Assembly (NCBI RefSeq): GCF_037949795.1 | Contig: NZ_CP149932.1 | Location: 558,001-622,000, forward strand | Source: Thioclava sp. GXIMD2076 | GTDB taxonomy: Bacteria; Pseudomonadota; Alphaproteobacteria; Rhodobacterales; Rhodobacteraceae | Reading direction: 5' to 3' | DNA length: 64,000 nucleotides | Part shown: positions 17,433 through 26,085 of the stretch, one piece after another | Layout: every line of letters begins with the position of its first letter | Position numbering within the stretch: the stretch's first letter is position 1 | Made by a program: the position numbers and the translations under genes | The notes under the pieces: model-generated | Seen by the model: the letters and a program-made list of their open reading frames with translations, nothing else | Databases searched by the model: none | Told to the model about the DNA's origin: nothing

Positions 17433-18077
17433 TTATTGCGCGGGCTGAGCCTGTCGGGCCAGATGCGCCTTCGTTGCCGCAGCGGACCGCCCTACGAAAT
17501 CCTTGAGCAGCTTCAGCTGCTGCGCATCGCTCATCGGCTGGGTGTTCAGCGGCATGACCGACAGCGCGGTCAGATGCCCCTCCAGCGAGGTCACCCCGCG
17601 CCAGTATTCCGCCGAAACGGGAAATTCCTCGGCCAGCGAACGGTCACGCACCTTCAGCAGAAGGATATCTCCCGAGCTCTGCGATTTCAGGATATCGACA
17701 TCATCGCTGCGCCCCGAGCGAGCAATGGCCGCCTGCCCTGCCGCCGAACGGAAGAAGGCCTCGATCATCGGAAAACGGCTCTTGAGCGTTCCGGTCATCT
17801 TGGGCCCGACCGTGGCCGACAGCATCGCCGGATGCGGAGCGCCCTGCCGCGTCGCATCGTCGGTGACCGCCGCACAGTCCCCAAAGAGTATCACGTTATT
17901 CTCGGTCTGGCCGGGATTGCCCTCCCCCGCCACGCAATAGCCTGCAGGCGCACTCAGGACCGTATCGCCCGCGATCACGGTGCCCGTGGCCCGCCCGCCC
18001 GTCGTGGTCTGGCAACCGGCCAGTGCGAGCGCCGATACCAGAACGGCCACGCCCAGTTTTACCTGCAAGATCGACAT
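17433..18077 (-). CDS. Lipoprotein of unknown function
   Basis: 214 residues. The signal peptide ends in the lipobox LALAGC, so the protein is probably lipid-anchored in the envelope. The start at 18077 follows AAGG with nine bases of spacing; the GTG three codons earlier is an alternative. The mature part contains YCVAGEGNPGQTENNVILFGDC with two cysteines that could form a disulfide, and a region with SRFPMIEAFFRSAAGQAAIARSGRS. It has no recognisable enzymatic motif. I recall similar lipoproteins in other Rhodobacterales but know no function. Monocistronic by position, 133 bp upstream of the serB stop. Confidence 0.7.
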   Translation of the reverse strand: MSILQVKLGVAVLVSALALAGCQTTTGGRATGTVIAGDTVLSAPAGYCVAGEGNPGQTENNVILFGDCAAVTDDATRQGAPHPAMLSATVGPKMTGTLKSRFPMIEAFFRSAAGQAAIARSGRSDDVDILKSQSSGDILLLKVRDRSLAEEFPVSAEYWRGVTSLEGHLTALSVMPLNTQPMSDAQQLKLLKDFVGRSAAATKAHLARQAQPAQ

Positions 18078-18210
18078 TCCGGTCACCCTTTCCTCAGCGC
18101 GTCAAGTTGCCTCAAGGCTTAGGAGGTCGCACCTTAAAGGGCAAGCGACCCCGCAATTCTGTGATCGTTCCCGCGGTCAAAGCGGCAGCCTATCCGCCAG
18201 TTCCTGCCGA

Positions 18211-19083
18211 TCAGGCGAAGTCCGCGAGGCTATAGCCCTGCACATAGAGAAGCGCCGTCAGATCACCATGGTTGATACGGATATCGCATTGCGCGGCCAC
18301 AGAGGGCTTGGCGTGCAGCGCCACACCGGCACCGGCAATGGTCAGCATCCCCAGATCATTGGCCCCGTCGCCCACGGCCATCACCTGATCGGCAGACAGG
18401 CCCAAACGCTCGGAGATCTCGTGGAAGGCCTGCACCTTGGCCTCACGCCCCAGAATAGGCAGGCCCGGCTTGCCGGTCAGTTTGCCATTCTCGACCAGCA
18501 GGGTATTGGCACGGTTCTCGTCAAAGCCAAGGGTCGCCGCGATATGGCGGGTGAAGGCCGTGAAGCCCCCCGAAACCAACGCGCAATAGGCGCCATCGCG
18601 TTTCATGGTGGCCAAGAGTTCCGGACCACCCGGCATCAGGGTGATCCGGGTGTCGATAACCTCCCTGATCACCGTCTCAGGCAAGCCCGCCAGCAGGCCC
18701 ACGCGCTCGGTCAGCGCGCCCTCGAAATCCAGCTCGCCATTCATCGCCTTGGCGGTGATCTCTTTCACGCGGCTGCCCACGCCCGCCACATCGGCCAGCT
18801 CGTCAATACATTCCTGCTGGATCATGGTGCTGTCCATATCGGCCAGCAGCATCTTCTTCCTGCGGCCTTCGGAAGGCACGACCACCAGATCGATCTGCAG
18901 CGCCTGCAGGTCCTCCCAGACCGTCCAGCGGTTATCTGGGATCGTCTCGATCGGGAATTCTGCCGCGATTCCCTCGGCAAGCCATGTGATCTCGCCGCCA
19001 CCCCAAGCATTGCGCAGCGCCACAACGGTGGTGTCATCGAGTTTAGGGGTGGTCGGGCTGGCCAGCAGAAGGGCTACATACAT
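18211..19083 (-). CDS. serB: Phosphoserine phosphatase
   Basis: 290-residue HAD-superfamily enzyme that dephosphorylates L-phosphoserine, the last step of serine synthesis. After an ACT-like N-terminal region (1-70) comes motif I, ADMDSTM (81-87; nucleophile Asp82 and acid Asp84). It continues with QQECIDELAD, the serine-binding loop VSGGFTAFT, and the motif III/IV region GREAKVQAF and VGDGANDLGML. The start at 19083 follows GGAG with good spacing. It is divergent from serC-serA with a GNAT gene in between on its own strand, so all three phosphorylated-pathway genes sit within 4.6 kb. Confidence 0.96.
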   Translation of the reverse strand: MYVALLLASPTTPKLDDTTVVALRNAWGGGEITWLAEGIAAEFPIETIPDNRWTVWEDLQALQIDLVVVPSEGRRKKMLLADMDSTMIQQECIDELADVAGVGSRVKEITAKAMNGELDFEGALTERVGLLAGLPETVIREVIDTRITLMPGGPELLATMKRDGAYCALVSGGFTAFTRHIAATLGFDENRANTLLVENGKLTGKPGLPILGREAKVQAFHEISERLGLSADQVMAVGDGANDLGMLTIAGAGVALHAKPSVAAQCDIRINHGDLTALLYVQGYSLADFA

Positions 19084-19223
19084 GCGCAAGATCTCCGGAT
19101 CATGAGGTTGCCCGCGATATAGCGCGAAAGCCCCGCCCGTTTCCAGCCCGCCCGTTTGCGGCCCACCCGTTTGCGGCCAGCCCCGCCGCCCCTCATGGCC
19201 GAAGACCCCGCAGCGCTTCGGTG

Positions 19224-19673
19224 TCAGGCCGGACGCTGGTATTTGATGAAGGCCGTCTTCTCGCCGATCCGGTCATAGAGCTGTCGTGCGGTCCTGTTGT
19301 CCTCCTGCGTCGTCCAGTAGACAGCAGGCGCGCCACGCGTGTCGGCCAGCCGGTAGACCGCCTCGATCAGGGCACGGCCCGCACCCGACCCGCGCGCCTC
19401 CGGCGCGACATAGAGATCCTGTAGATAGCAGACCTCCTCCAGATGCCAGTTATGGGCATGGAAAATCACATGGGCGAGGCCGAGAAGCGCCCCCTCGGAC
19501 TCGGCTACAAACCCCACCTGCTGCGGCCGCTCCGGATCAAGCATCCGCGCGAAGGACGCCTTGTAGACCTCGTCGGCGCACTGCGCCTGATAGAAGTCCA
19601 GATAGCCGCGCCAGAGCACGCGCCACGCCTCCTCGTCTCTGGCCTCGAATGGCCGAATCACCAGTTCCCGCAT
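19224..19673 (-). CDS. GNAT-family N-acetyltransferase
   Basis: 149-residue GNAT acetyltransferase. It begins MRELVIRPFEARDEEAWRVL, and the acetyl-CoA pyrophosphate loop is in APEARGSGAGRALIEAVY (R/Q-x-x-G-x-G/A motif). The C-terminal VYWTTQEDNRTARQLYDRIG is typical of the amino-group acetylating branch close to spermidine/diamine and small-molecule acetyltransferases. The acceptor cannot be read from sequence. The start at 19673 is supported by GGAGAAGAGG directly before ATG. It lies between serB and the serC leader, 140 bp from serB on the same strand, so co-transcription with serB is possible. Confidence 0.88.
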   Translation of the reverse strand: MRELVIRPFEARDEEAWRVLWRGYLDFYQAQCADEVYKASFARMLDPERPQQVGFVAESEGALLGLAHVIFHAHNWHLEEVCYLQDLYVAPEARGSGAGRALIEAVYRLADTRGAPAVYWTTQEDNRTARQLYDRIGEKTAFIKYQRPA

Positions 19674-19882
19674 CCTCTTCTCCCTCTGTGGTCCGGCCTC
19701 AGGCTGCGCCGAGCTCCACCATCGTGCAAGGCAGGGCCGGCGGCTCCGGTCGCCCCCTCCTGCCCCCACCGGATAGACAGGCTGCGGGGCTGTAGGCGCT
19801 AACATCCCTGCACCCCGCGCACCCCTGCCATGCAGATGTCGCAAAACCACTCTAATCCTTCGCATTGAGACAAAATTCCTGT

Positions 19883-19965
19883 TGCAAGGGCGAGTGCACA
19901 GGCGTAGAGGCGACAGCGGGACACCCCTCCCCAACGAGGGGCGTTTATCTGAGAGGATACCAGAT
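19883..19965 (+). promoter_or_regulatory. serC leader RNA with two hairpins, second one holds the Shine-Dalgarno
   Basis: The 292 bases before serC hold no gene. Their last part has two hairpins: CCCCTC/GAGGGG (19924-19929 with 19936-19941), and TATCTG/CAGATA (19946-19951 with 19961-19966), whose 9-base loop contains the AGAGGA Shine-Dalgarno and whose 3' arm touches the start codon. Position and form agree with the serC leader motif reported for alphaproteobacteria. A covariance search against that Rfam family was not possible here. Likely role: control of serC-serA translation. Confidence 0.6.
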
Positions 19966-21111
19966 ATGGCTATTGAAGCTCCGGCCACGCGGCCGGCTAA
20001 TCCGCGTTTTTCTTCGGGCCCCTGCACGAAGATCCCCGGTTTCTCCCTCGACATGCTTGCCGACGCGCCTCTGGGCCGTTCGCACCGCGCAGCTGTTGGC
20101 AAGGCCAAGCTGAAAGAGGCGATCGAAACCACTCGTGAAATTCTGGGCGTGCCTGCCGATTACAAGATCGGTATCGTTCCGGCATCGGATACCGGCGCTG
20201 TCGAAATGGCGCTGTGGTCGCTTCTGGGCGAGCGCAAGGTTACCATGTGCGCATGGGAAAGCTTTGGCGCAGGCTGGGTCACCGATGTCGTGAAACAGCT
20301 GAAGCTCGACGCAGAGACGAAGACCGCCGATTACGGTGACATCGTCGATTTCGCGACCGTCGATTTCAACACCGATGTCGTCTTCACCTGGAACGGCACC
20401 ACCTCCGGCGTGCGCGTGGCCAATGGCGACGCGATCCCCGCCGACCGCGAGGGCCTGACCATCTGCGACGCGACCTCGGCCGCTTTCGCGATGGACCTGC
20501 CCTGGGACAAGCTCGATGTCACCACCTTCTCCTGGCAGAAAGTGCTGGGCGGTGAAGGCGGCCATGGCGTCCTGATCCTGTCGCCCCGCGCGGTTGCCCG
20601 CCTCGAGAGCTATACCCCCGCATGGCCGATGCCGAAGATCTTCCGCATGACCAAAGGCGGGAAGCTGATCGAGGGTATCTTCAAGGGCGAGACCATCAAC
20701 ACGCCCTCCATGCTCTGCGTCGAGGACTATATCGTTGCGCTGAACTGGGCCAAGACCATCGGTGGCCTCGAAGGGCTGATCGCCCGCGCCGATGCCAATG
20801 CCCAAGTGGTCTGGGACTTCTGCGCGGCCAAACCGTGGATCGCCAACCTCGCCAATAACGCGGCAAACGCTTCCACCACCTCGGTCTGCGTGAAATTCAC
20901 CGATGACCGTATCAAGGATGGCGCGACCTTCGCCAAAGCCGTTGCAAAACGGCTGGAAGCCGAAGGTGTGGCGCTGGATGCAGGCGCGTATCGCGATGCA
21001 CCGGCTGGCCTGCGCATCTGGTGTGGCTCGACGGTTGAGAAAGCCGATGTCGAGGCGCTGATGCCCTGGATCGAATACGCGTTCGAAGCCGAGATCGCCG
21101 CGCAAGAGTGA
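19966..21111 (+). CDS. serC: Phosphoserine aminotransferase
   Basis: 381-residue PLP enzyme converting 3-phosphohydroxypyruvate and glutamate to phosphoserine and 2-oxoglutarate. It belongs to the alphaproteobacterial long form (starts [16 protein letters not shown]). PLP is held by Lys192 in [13 protein letters not shown]. Other marks are [18 protein letters not shown] and the [10 protein letters not shown] block with the aspartate that pairs with the pyridine nitrogen. First gene of the serC-serA operon (78 bp to serA). Its start lies at the base of a leader hairpin, see the regulatory feature. Complete; no anomalies. Confidence 0.95.
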   Translation: MAIEAPATRPANPRFSSGPCTKIPGFSLDMLADAPLGRSHRAAVGKAKLKEAIETTREILGVPADYKIGIVPASDTGAVEMALWSLLGERKVTMCAWESFGAGWVTDVVKQLKLDAETKTADYGDIVDFATVDFNTDVVFTWNGTTSGVRVANGDAIPADREGLTICDATSAAFAMDLPWDKLDVTTFSWQKVLGGEGGHGVLILSPRAVARLESYTPAWPMPKIFRMTKGGKLIEGIFKGETINTPSMLCVEDYIVALNWAKTIGGLEGLIARADANAQVVWDFCAAKPWIANLANNAANASTTSVCVKFTDDRIKDGATFAKAVAKRLEAEGVALDAGAYRDAPAGLRIWCGSTVEKADVEALMPWIEYAFEAEIAAQE

Positions 21112-21188
21112 TCTCTTCTGTGATGTCGTGACGGGCAGCCCCTGCCCGTCCGTTTCCCCAGATACCCCCATATTCAAGGAGCCCGCAC

Positions 21189-22784
21189 ATGGCCCCCAAA
21201 GTTCTCGTCTCTGACAGCCTGTCCGAAACCGCCGTCCAGATCTTCCGTGACCGTGGCATCGAAGTCGATTTCGAGCCCAAACTCGGCAAGGACAAAGACA
21301 AGCTCGCCGAGGTGATCGGCAAATATGACGGCCTCGCTATCCGCTCGGCCACCAAAGTGACCGCGAAACTTCTGGAGCACGCGACCAATCTGAAGGTCGT
21401 GGGCCGCGCCGGTATCGGCACCGATAACGTCGACAAGGAAGCGGCGTCGAAAAAAGGCGTGATCGTCATGAACACGCCCTTCGGAAACATGATCACCACC
21501 GCCGAGCACGCCATCGCGATGATGTTCGCCGTGGCCCGCCAGATCCCCGAAGCCTCGGCCTCGACCCATGCGGGCAAGTGGGAAAAGTCGAAATTCATGG
21601 GTGTCGAGCTTTCGGGCAAGACCCTCGGTGTGATCGGTGCCGGCAATATCGGTGGTATCGTCTGCGACCGTGCACGCGGCCTGAAGATGAAAGTGGTCGC
21701 CTATGACCCCTTCCTAGGTGAGGAAAAGGCCGAGAAAATGGGCGTCGAGAAGGTCGAACTCGAAGACCTCCTGAAGCGCGCCGATTTCATCACCCTGCAC
21801 GTTCCGCTGACCGAGCAGACCAAGAACATCCTCTCGCGCGAGAACCTCGAGAAAACCAAGAAAGGCGTTCGCGTCATCAACTGCGCCCGTGGTGGTCTGG
21901 TTGACGAGGAAGCACTCGCGGATCTGCTGAAATCGGGTCATGTGGCCGGTGCGGCCCTCGACGTGTTCGCCGAAGAGCCCGCCACCAATAACGTGCTGTT
22001 TAATCTGCCCAATGTCGTCTGCACGCCCCACCTTGGTGCGTCCACGACCGAAGCGCAGGAAAACGTGGCGCTGCAAGTCGCCGAGCAGATGTCCAACTAC
22101 CTGCTGGACGGTGCTGTCGAAAACGCGCTGAACATGCCGTCGATGACCGCGGAAGAAGCCAAGGTCATGGGCCCGTGGGTCAAGCTGGGCCAGCATCTGG
22201 GTGGTTTCATCGGCCAGATGACCGAGGATGCGATCAAAGCGATCAACATCACCTATGATGGCGCCGCAGCCGATCTGAACCTCAAGGCGCTGGATGCCGC
22301 CGTGGTAGCCGGTATCATGAAGGCCAGCCAGCCCGACGTGAACATGGTTTCGGCTCCTGCTCTGGCCAAAGAGCGCGGGATCAAGATCTCGACCACCTCG
22401 CAGACCAAATCGGGCGTCTACGAGGGCTACATCAAGGTCACCGTCGTCTCCGAATCGAAAGAGCGTTCGATCGCGGGCACCGTGTTCTCGGATGACAAGC
22501 CGCGCTTCATCCAGATCAAAGGTATCAATATCGATGCCGAAGTGGGCGAGCACATGCTCTACACCACCAATGACGACGTTCCCGGCGTGATCGGCAAGCT
22601 CGGCACGCTGCTGGGCGAGCATGGCGCAAACCTCGCGAACTTCACCCTCGGCCGCTCGAAAGCCGGTGGCGAAGCCATCGCGATCGCCTATCTCGACGAG
22701 GCCCTGAAGCCGGAGACGGTCGAGGCCATGAAAGCCTCGGGCATCTTCAAGCAGGTAAAACCGCTGGAATTCATTCTCGGCTAA
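21189..22784 (+). CDS. serA: D-3-phosphoglycerate dehydrogenase
   Basis: 531-residue NAD-dependent dehydrogenase, first step of the phosphorylated serine pathway. The split substrate domain surrounds the Rossmann domain, which shows GVIGAGNIGGIV and the acid YDPF. Catalytic residues fit the arginine in CARGG, a Glu in AEEPA and the His in CTPHLGAS. This is the long type I form with an intervening domain and a C-terminal ACT domain (about 455-531: LYTTNDDVPGVIGKLGTLLGEHGANLANFTLGR in part), where serine feedback inhibition acts in the family. Second gene after serC; a strong terminator follows. Confidence 0.96.
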   Translation: MAPKVLVSDSLSETAVQIFRDRGIEVDFEPKLGKDKDKLAEVIGKYDGLAIRSATKVTAKLLEHATNLKVVGRAGIGTDNVDKEAASKKGVIVMNTPFGNMITTAEHAIAMMFAVARQIPEASASTHAGKWEKSKFMGVELSGKTLGVIGAGNIGGIVCDRARGLKMKVVAYDPFLGEEKAEKMGVEKVELEDLLKRADFITLHVPLTEQTKNILSRENLEKTKKGVRVINCARGGLVDEEALADLLKSGHVAGAALDVFAEEPATNNVLFNLPNVVCTPHLGASTTEAQENVALQVAEQMSNYLLDGAVENALNMPSMTAEEAKVMGPWVKLGQHLGGFIGQMTEDAIKAINITYDGAAADLNLKALDAAVVAGIMKASQPDVNMVSAPALAKERGIKISTTSQTKSGVYEGYIKVTVVSESKERSIAGTVFSDDKPRFIQIKGINIDAEVGEHMLYTTNDDVPGVIGKLGTLLGEHGANLANFTLGRSKAGGEAIAIAYLDEALKPETVEAMKASGIFKQVKPLEFILG

Positions 22785-22809
22785 GCCATAATAGGTAAAT
22801 GAACGCTTA

Positions 22810-22836
22810 GGCCCCTGCGACCCGCGGGGGCCTTTT
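22810..22836 (+). terminator. Terminator after serA
   Basis: GGCCCC and GGGGCC arms with a C-rich loop, followed by a run of T (CCTTTTCC). It ends the serC-serA transcript 26 bases after the serA stop and lies 23 bases before the next start. Confidence 0.85.
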
Positions 22837-22858
22837 CCATTTGCAAGGAACATCACAT

Positions 22859-23611
22859 ATGCGCGCCTACGCCATCGGAGACATTCACGGACATCTCGAC
22901 AAGCTGAAGATTGCGCACGATCTGATCGAGCAGGACCGCGCGGCCTGTGGTGACACCTCCGCCCCCGTCATCCATGTGGGCGATGTGGCGGACCGCGGCC
23001 CCGATAGCGCCGGAGTGATTGATTACCTCATCGCCTCCATGCGCGCGGGCAAGAACTGGGTGGTGCTGAAGGGCAATCACGACCGGATGTTCTCGATCTT
23101 CATGAATGATCCCTTCGATGCCGATCCGATGCTGCGCAAGGATCTGACATGGCTCAACCCGCGGCTTGGCGGCGATACGACGCTGGCCTCCTATGGGGTG
23201 CTGAATGCCGACGAGCGCCCCGCTGATATCGTTCATGCCGAAGCGCTTCAGAAAGTGCCCGAATCGCATATCCTCTGGCTGGGCAGCCGGCCGAACCATT
23301 TCATCTATGGCGATCTGCTGTTCGTTCATGCGGGCATCCGTCCGGGCGTCAGTATCGGCAACCAGACCGAGGATGATCTGTGCTGGATCCGTAAGGGCTG
23401 GCTCGAGGATACCACCGATCACGGCTGTCTGGTGGTGCATGGCCATACCGCGCTCGATCAGGTGACCCATTATGGCAACCGCCTCAATCTGGACAGCAGC
23501 GCAGGCTATGGCGGGCCGGTCTCTGCCGTGGTGATCGAGGGCCGCGATGCGTGGCTCTTGACCGAGAACGGGCGTCAGCCCCTCGTGCCGATGTCGGTCA
23601 CTGCCGCCTGA
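22859..23611 (+). CDS. Serine/threonine protein phosphatase (PP2A-like metallophosphoesterase)
   Basis: 250-residue cytoplasmic metallophosphoesterase. It has the bacteriophage-lambda/PrpE-type signature in order: GDIHGH (7-12), GDVADRGPDS, GNHDR, then a histidine in HAGIRPG and HGHTALD. These give two metal sites (Asp, His, Asp, Asn, His, His). The target may be a phosphoprotein or a dinucleoside polyphosphate; relatives have been assigned to both. The ATG at 22859 has AAGGAA before it. It follows the serA terminator, so it likely has its own transcription, although the promoter would overlap the terminator. Confidence 0.88.
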   Translation: MRAYAIGDIHGHLDKLKIAHDLIEQDRAACGDTSAPVIHVGDVADRGPDSAGVIDYLIASMRAGKNWVVLKGNHDRMFSIFMNDPFDADPMLRKDLTWLNPRLGGDTTLASYGVLNADERPADIVHAEALQKVPESHILWLGSRPNHFIYGDLLFVHAGIRPGVSIGNQTEDDLCWIRKGWLEDTTDHGCLVVHGHTALDQVTHYGNRLNLDSSAGYGGPVSAVVIEGRDAWLLTENGRQPLVPMSVTAA

Positions 23612-23654
23612 CAGGCCTGTCCTCCGGTTCTTACGCCGGTCTGCGCCCGCGCGA

Positions 23655-23684
23655 CCCGCCCCACCCCTCCGGTGGCGGCGGGTT
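23655..23684 (+). terminator. Strong hairpin downstream of the phosphatase
   Basis: ACCCGCC-CCACC paired with GGTGG-C-GGCGGGT, loop CCTCC: a 12-bp GC stem with one bulge. It is followed by TTCTGCATTTCC, with no real T run, so termination is likely but not certain. Confidence 0.5.
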
Positions 23685-23706
23685 CTGCATTTCCGCCTGT
23701 AGGTCC

Positions 23707-23771
23707 CAAGCTGTAAATGCGGGAGATTTACACCCTTGGATAGAAAAACACGAAGCTTTTTCTACAGCTTG
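23707..23771. repeat. Nested, overlapping inverted repeats before the sensor kinase
   Basis: Three perfect arms occur in 65 bases: CAAGCTGTA/TACAGCTTG (23707-23715 with 23763-23771), TGTAAAT/ATTTACA (23712-23718 with 23726-23732), and TAGAAAAA/TTTTTCTA (23741-23748 with 23757-23764). The long-range stem shares bases with both short ones, so it cannot form together with them. The segment is AT-rich against GC-rich surroundings and lies 85 bases before the kinase start. Function unknown. Confidence 0.6.
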
Positions 23772-23855
23772 TGCTGCGGTGGCCAGTCCCGCTTAAGCCA
23801 AAATTTACCGAACGTCACGAAGATGCGAAGCGTATGTTATAGGGGCTGATCCAGT

Positions 23856-26069
23856 ATGCCGACCGGCACGAAGAACACCATCGCTGACAAGCTGGCACAA
23901 GAGCGTCGCGCCCGTCTCGCGGCCGAGCGTCTGCTTGACCAGAAGAAGCGTGAACTCTTTGCGGCAAACCAGAAACTGGCCCAACACGCCCGTTCCCTCT
24001 CGGACCAGATCGTCGAGCAGCGTCATGGCCTGACCCGCGCCCTGACGGAGGCAGAATCGCTCAAGGGCGAGAATCACCGCGTCATGGGCGATCTCGAACG
24101 CGCGAATTCGGTCGCGCTGATCGCGCAGCGCCGCCTCTGGGATGCGCTGGAGACGATCCCGGACGGGTTTGCCGTTTATGACGCCGATCTGCGTCTGGTG
24201 GCCGCCAACAAGACCTATCTCGATTTCTTCGAGGGCGAGGTCGCCATCACCGCAGGCAATACCTATGATTCGGTCCTACGGATCGTGGCCCGACACAAGA
24301 TGGTCGATCTGGACGGGCGTGACCCTGCCGACTGGCATCACGAGATGGTCGCCCGCATCCGGCGCAATCCGATCGAGCCGATGACGATCATCACCCATTC
24401 GGGCGCCCATATCCGGCTGATCGACCGCTGGGGCGAAGGTGGCGATCTGGTCTGCATCGCGCAGGATATCTCCGCGCATGTCGCCCGCGAAGCCGAGCTG
24501 GAGGAGGCGCGCGAAAAGGCCGAATCCGCCAATCGCGCGAAATCGGCCTTCCTTGCCAATATGAGCCACGAGATCCGCACCCCGATGAACGGCGTGGTCG
24601 GCATGGCCGAACTTCTGGCGGAGACCGAGCTGACCGAGGATCAGCGTCTTTACGCGGAGACGATCCGCTCGTCGGGCGAGGCCCTGCTGACCATCATCAA
24701 CGATGTGCTCGATTATTCCAAGATCGAGGCCGAGCGGCTGAAACTCTATCCCGAGGTCTTCGATCTGGAACGTTGTGTGCATGAGGTAACCATGCTGCTG
24801 CAGCCTTCCGCGCGCGACAGGAACCTGCGGCTTCTCGTCGATTACGATATGTTCCTGCCCACCCGTTTCGTGGCCGATCCGGGGCGTATCCGCCAGATTC
24901 TGACCAACCTCGTGGGCAATGCTGTCAAATTCACCATGGAAGGCCATGTGCTGACCCGCATCGTGGGCATCGAGCGGGTGCAGGGCAATTATGAGCTGCA
25001 TATCACCGTCGAGGATACCGGTATCGGTATCGGTCCCGACCTCGTCGACCATGTGTTCGGCGAGTTCAATCAGGTCGAGAGCGAGACCAACCGCAAATTC
25101 GAGGGCACGGGGCTCGGCCTTGCCATCACCAAACAGCTGATCGAGATGATGGGCGGCGAGATCTGGGTCGATAGCGAGCTGGGCCGCGGGTCGTGCTTCG
25201 GCTTCAAGATCCTTGTGCCAGCGGCTGAACCCGCCCCGCATATTACCAATCCCGGCCCGCCGATTACCCTGCGGGCCGCCCTAGTGGTTGATGATCTGAT
25301 GGTCAACCGCGTCATCCTCGAACGCCAGCTCCAGACCTATGGTCTCGAGGTCACGCTGTGCCGCAACGCGCAGGAGGCACTTGCAGCCTTCGAGCGGGGG
25401 GGCAAGTTCGATCTCATGCTCAGCGATTTCCGGATGCCGGATATGGACGGGCTCCATCTATGCCAGGCCTTGCGCAAACGCGGGGTGGATATCCCCCTCG
25501 TTTTGCTCAGTTCGGACCCGGATGCGGTCTCCCCCGAGCTGGCGCGTGCGGCACGGCTCGATTGCCTCGAAAAGCCGGTTCTGCGCTCGCATCTGTTCAG
25601 CTTGCTACAAACCCTCTCGCATCCCGCGCCGAAACCCCATAAAGCCTCTCCGCCGCCTCCTGCCGCAAAACGCAAGATGAGGATATTGGCCGCCGAGGAT
25701 AACCGCACCAACCAGTTGGTCTTCGGCAAGATGGTAAAGGATCTGCCGATCGAGCTGGTCTTTGCCAATAACGGTCTCGAGGCGATCGAAAAATGGCAGA
25801 GCTTCCAGCCCGATCTGATCTTCATGGATATTTCCATGCCACAGATGGATGGCAAGGAAGCCACGCGCCAGATCCGTGCCCGCGAGAACGGCACCCATGT
25901 GCCGATCTGTGCGCTCACCGCACATGCAATGGAGGGCGATAGTCAGGGTATTCTTGCCTCGGGAATCGACCATTACCTGACCAAGCCGCTGCGCAAGGCT
26001 GCGATCGTGGAACATATCGCGGCAAACTGCCCCAAAATGGCGCTGCCGGTGACGGATGGCGCTGCCTGA
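23856..26069 (+). CDS. Hybrid sensor histidine kinase with two receiver domains
   Basis: 737 residues with no membrane helix, so cytosolic or peripheral. Order: N-terminal coiled coil (10-95), a PAS domain (97-205, WDALETIPDGFAVYDADLRL), and a second short coil. The HisKA domain follows with the phosphorylated His238 in ANMSHEIRTPMNG, then the ATPase (N box TNLVGNAVKF; G boxes DTGIGI and GTGLGLAI). Receiver 1 is at about 470-590 (LSDFRMPDMDG) and receiver 2 at about 610-725 (FMDISMPQMDG). No histidine phosphotransfer domain is attached and no cognate response regulator is adjacent, so its phosphorelay partner is elsewhere. Nested inverted repeats lie upstream. Signal unknown. Confidence 0.93.
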   Translation: MPTGTKNTIADKLAQERRARLAAERLLDQKKRELFAANQKLAQHARSLSDQIVEQRHGLTRALTEAESLKGENHRVMGDLERANSVALIAQRRLWDALETIPDGFAVYDADLRLVAANKTYLDFFEGEVAITAGNTYDSVLRIVARHKMVDLDGRDPADWHHEMVARIRRNPIEPMTIITHSGAHIRLIDRWGEGGDLVCIAQDISAHVAREAELEEAREKAESANRAKSAFLANMSHEIRTPMNGVVGMAELLAETELTEDQRLYAETIRSSGEALLTIINDVLDYSKIEAERLKLYPEVFDLERCVHEVTMLLQPSARDRNLRLLVDYDMFLPTRFVADPGRIRQILTNLVGNAVKFTMEGHVLTRIVGIERVQGNYELHITVEDTGIGIGPDLVDHVFGEFNQVESETNRKFEGTGLGLAITKQLIEMMGGEIWVDSELGRGSCFGFKILVPAAEPAPHITNPGPPITLRAALVVDDLMVNRVILERQLQTYGLEVTLCRNAQEALAAFERGGKFDLMLSDFRMPDMDGLHLCQALRKRGVDIPLVLLSSDPDAVSPELARAARLDCLEKPVLRSHLFSLLQTLSHPAPKPHKASPPPPAAKRKMRILAAEDNRTNQLVFGKMVKDLPIELVFANNGLEAIEKWQSFQPDLIFMDISMPQMDGKEATRQIRARENGTHVPICALTAHAMEGDSQGILASGIDHYLTKPLRKAAIVEHIAANCPKMALPVTDGAA

Positions 26070-26085
26070 AGTTCAGGATTGCGGT

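Noticed and set aside
19882..19965. Longer N-terminus for serC
   Set aside because: The in-frame extension lies in the structured leader, is basic and low-complexity, and the family begins at the ATG at 19966, which has a Shine-Dalgarno.
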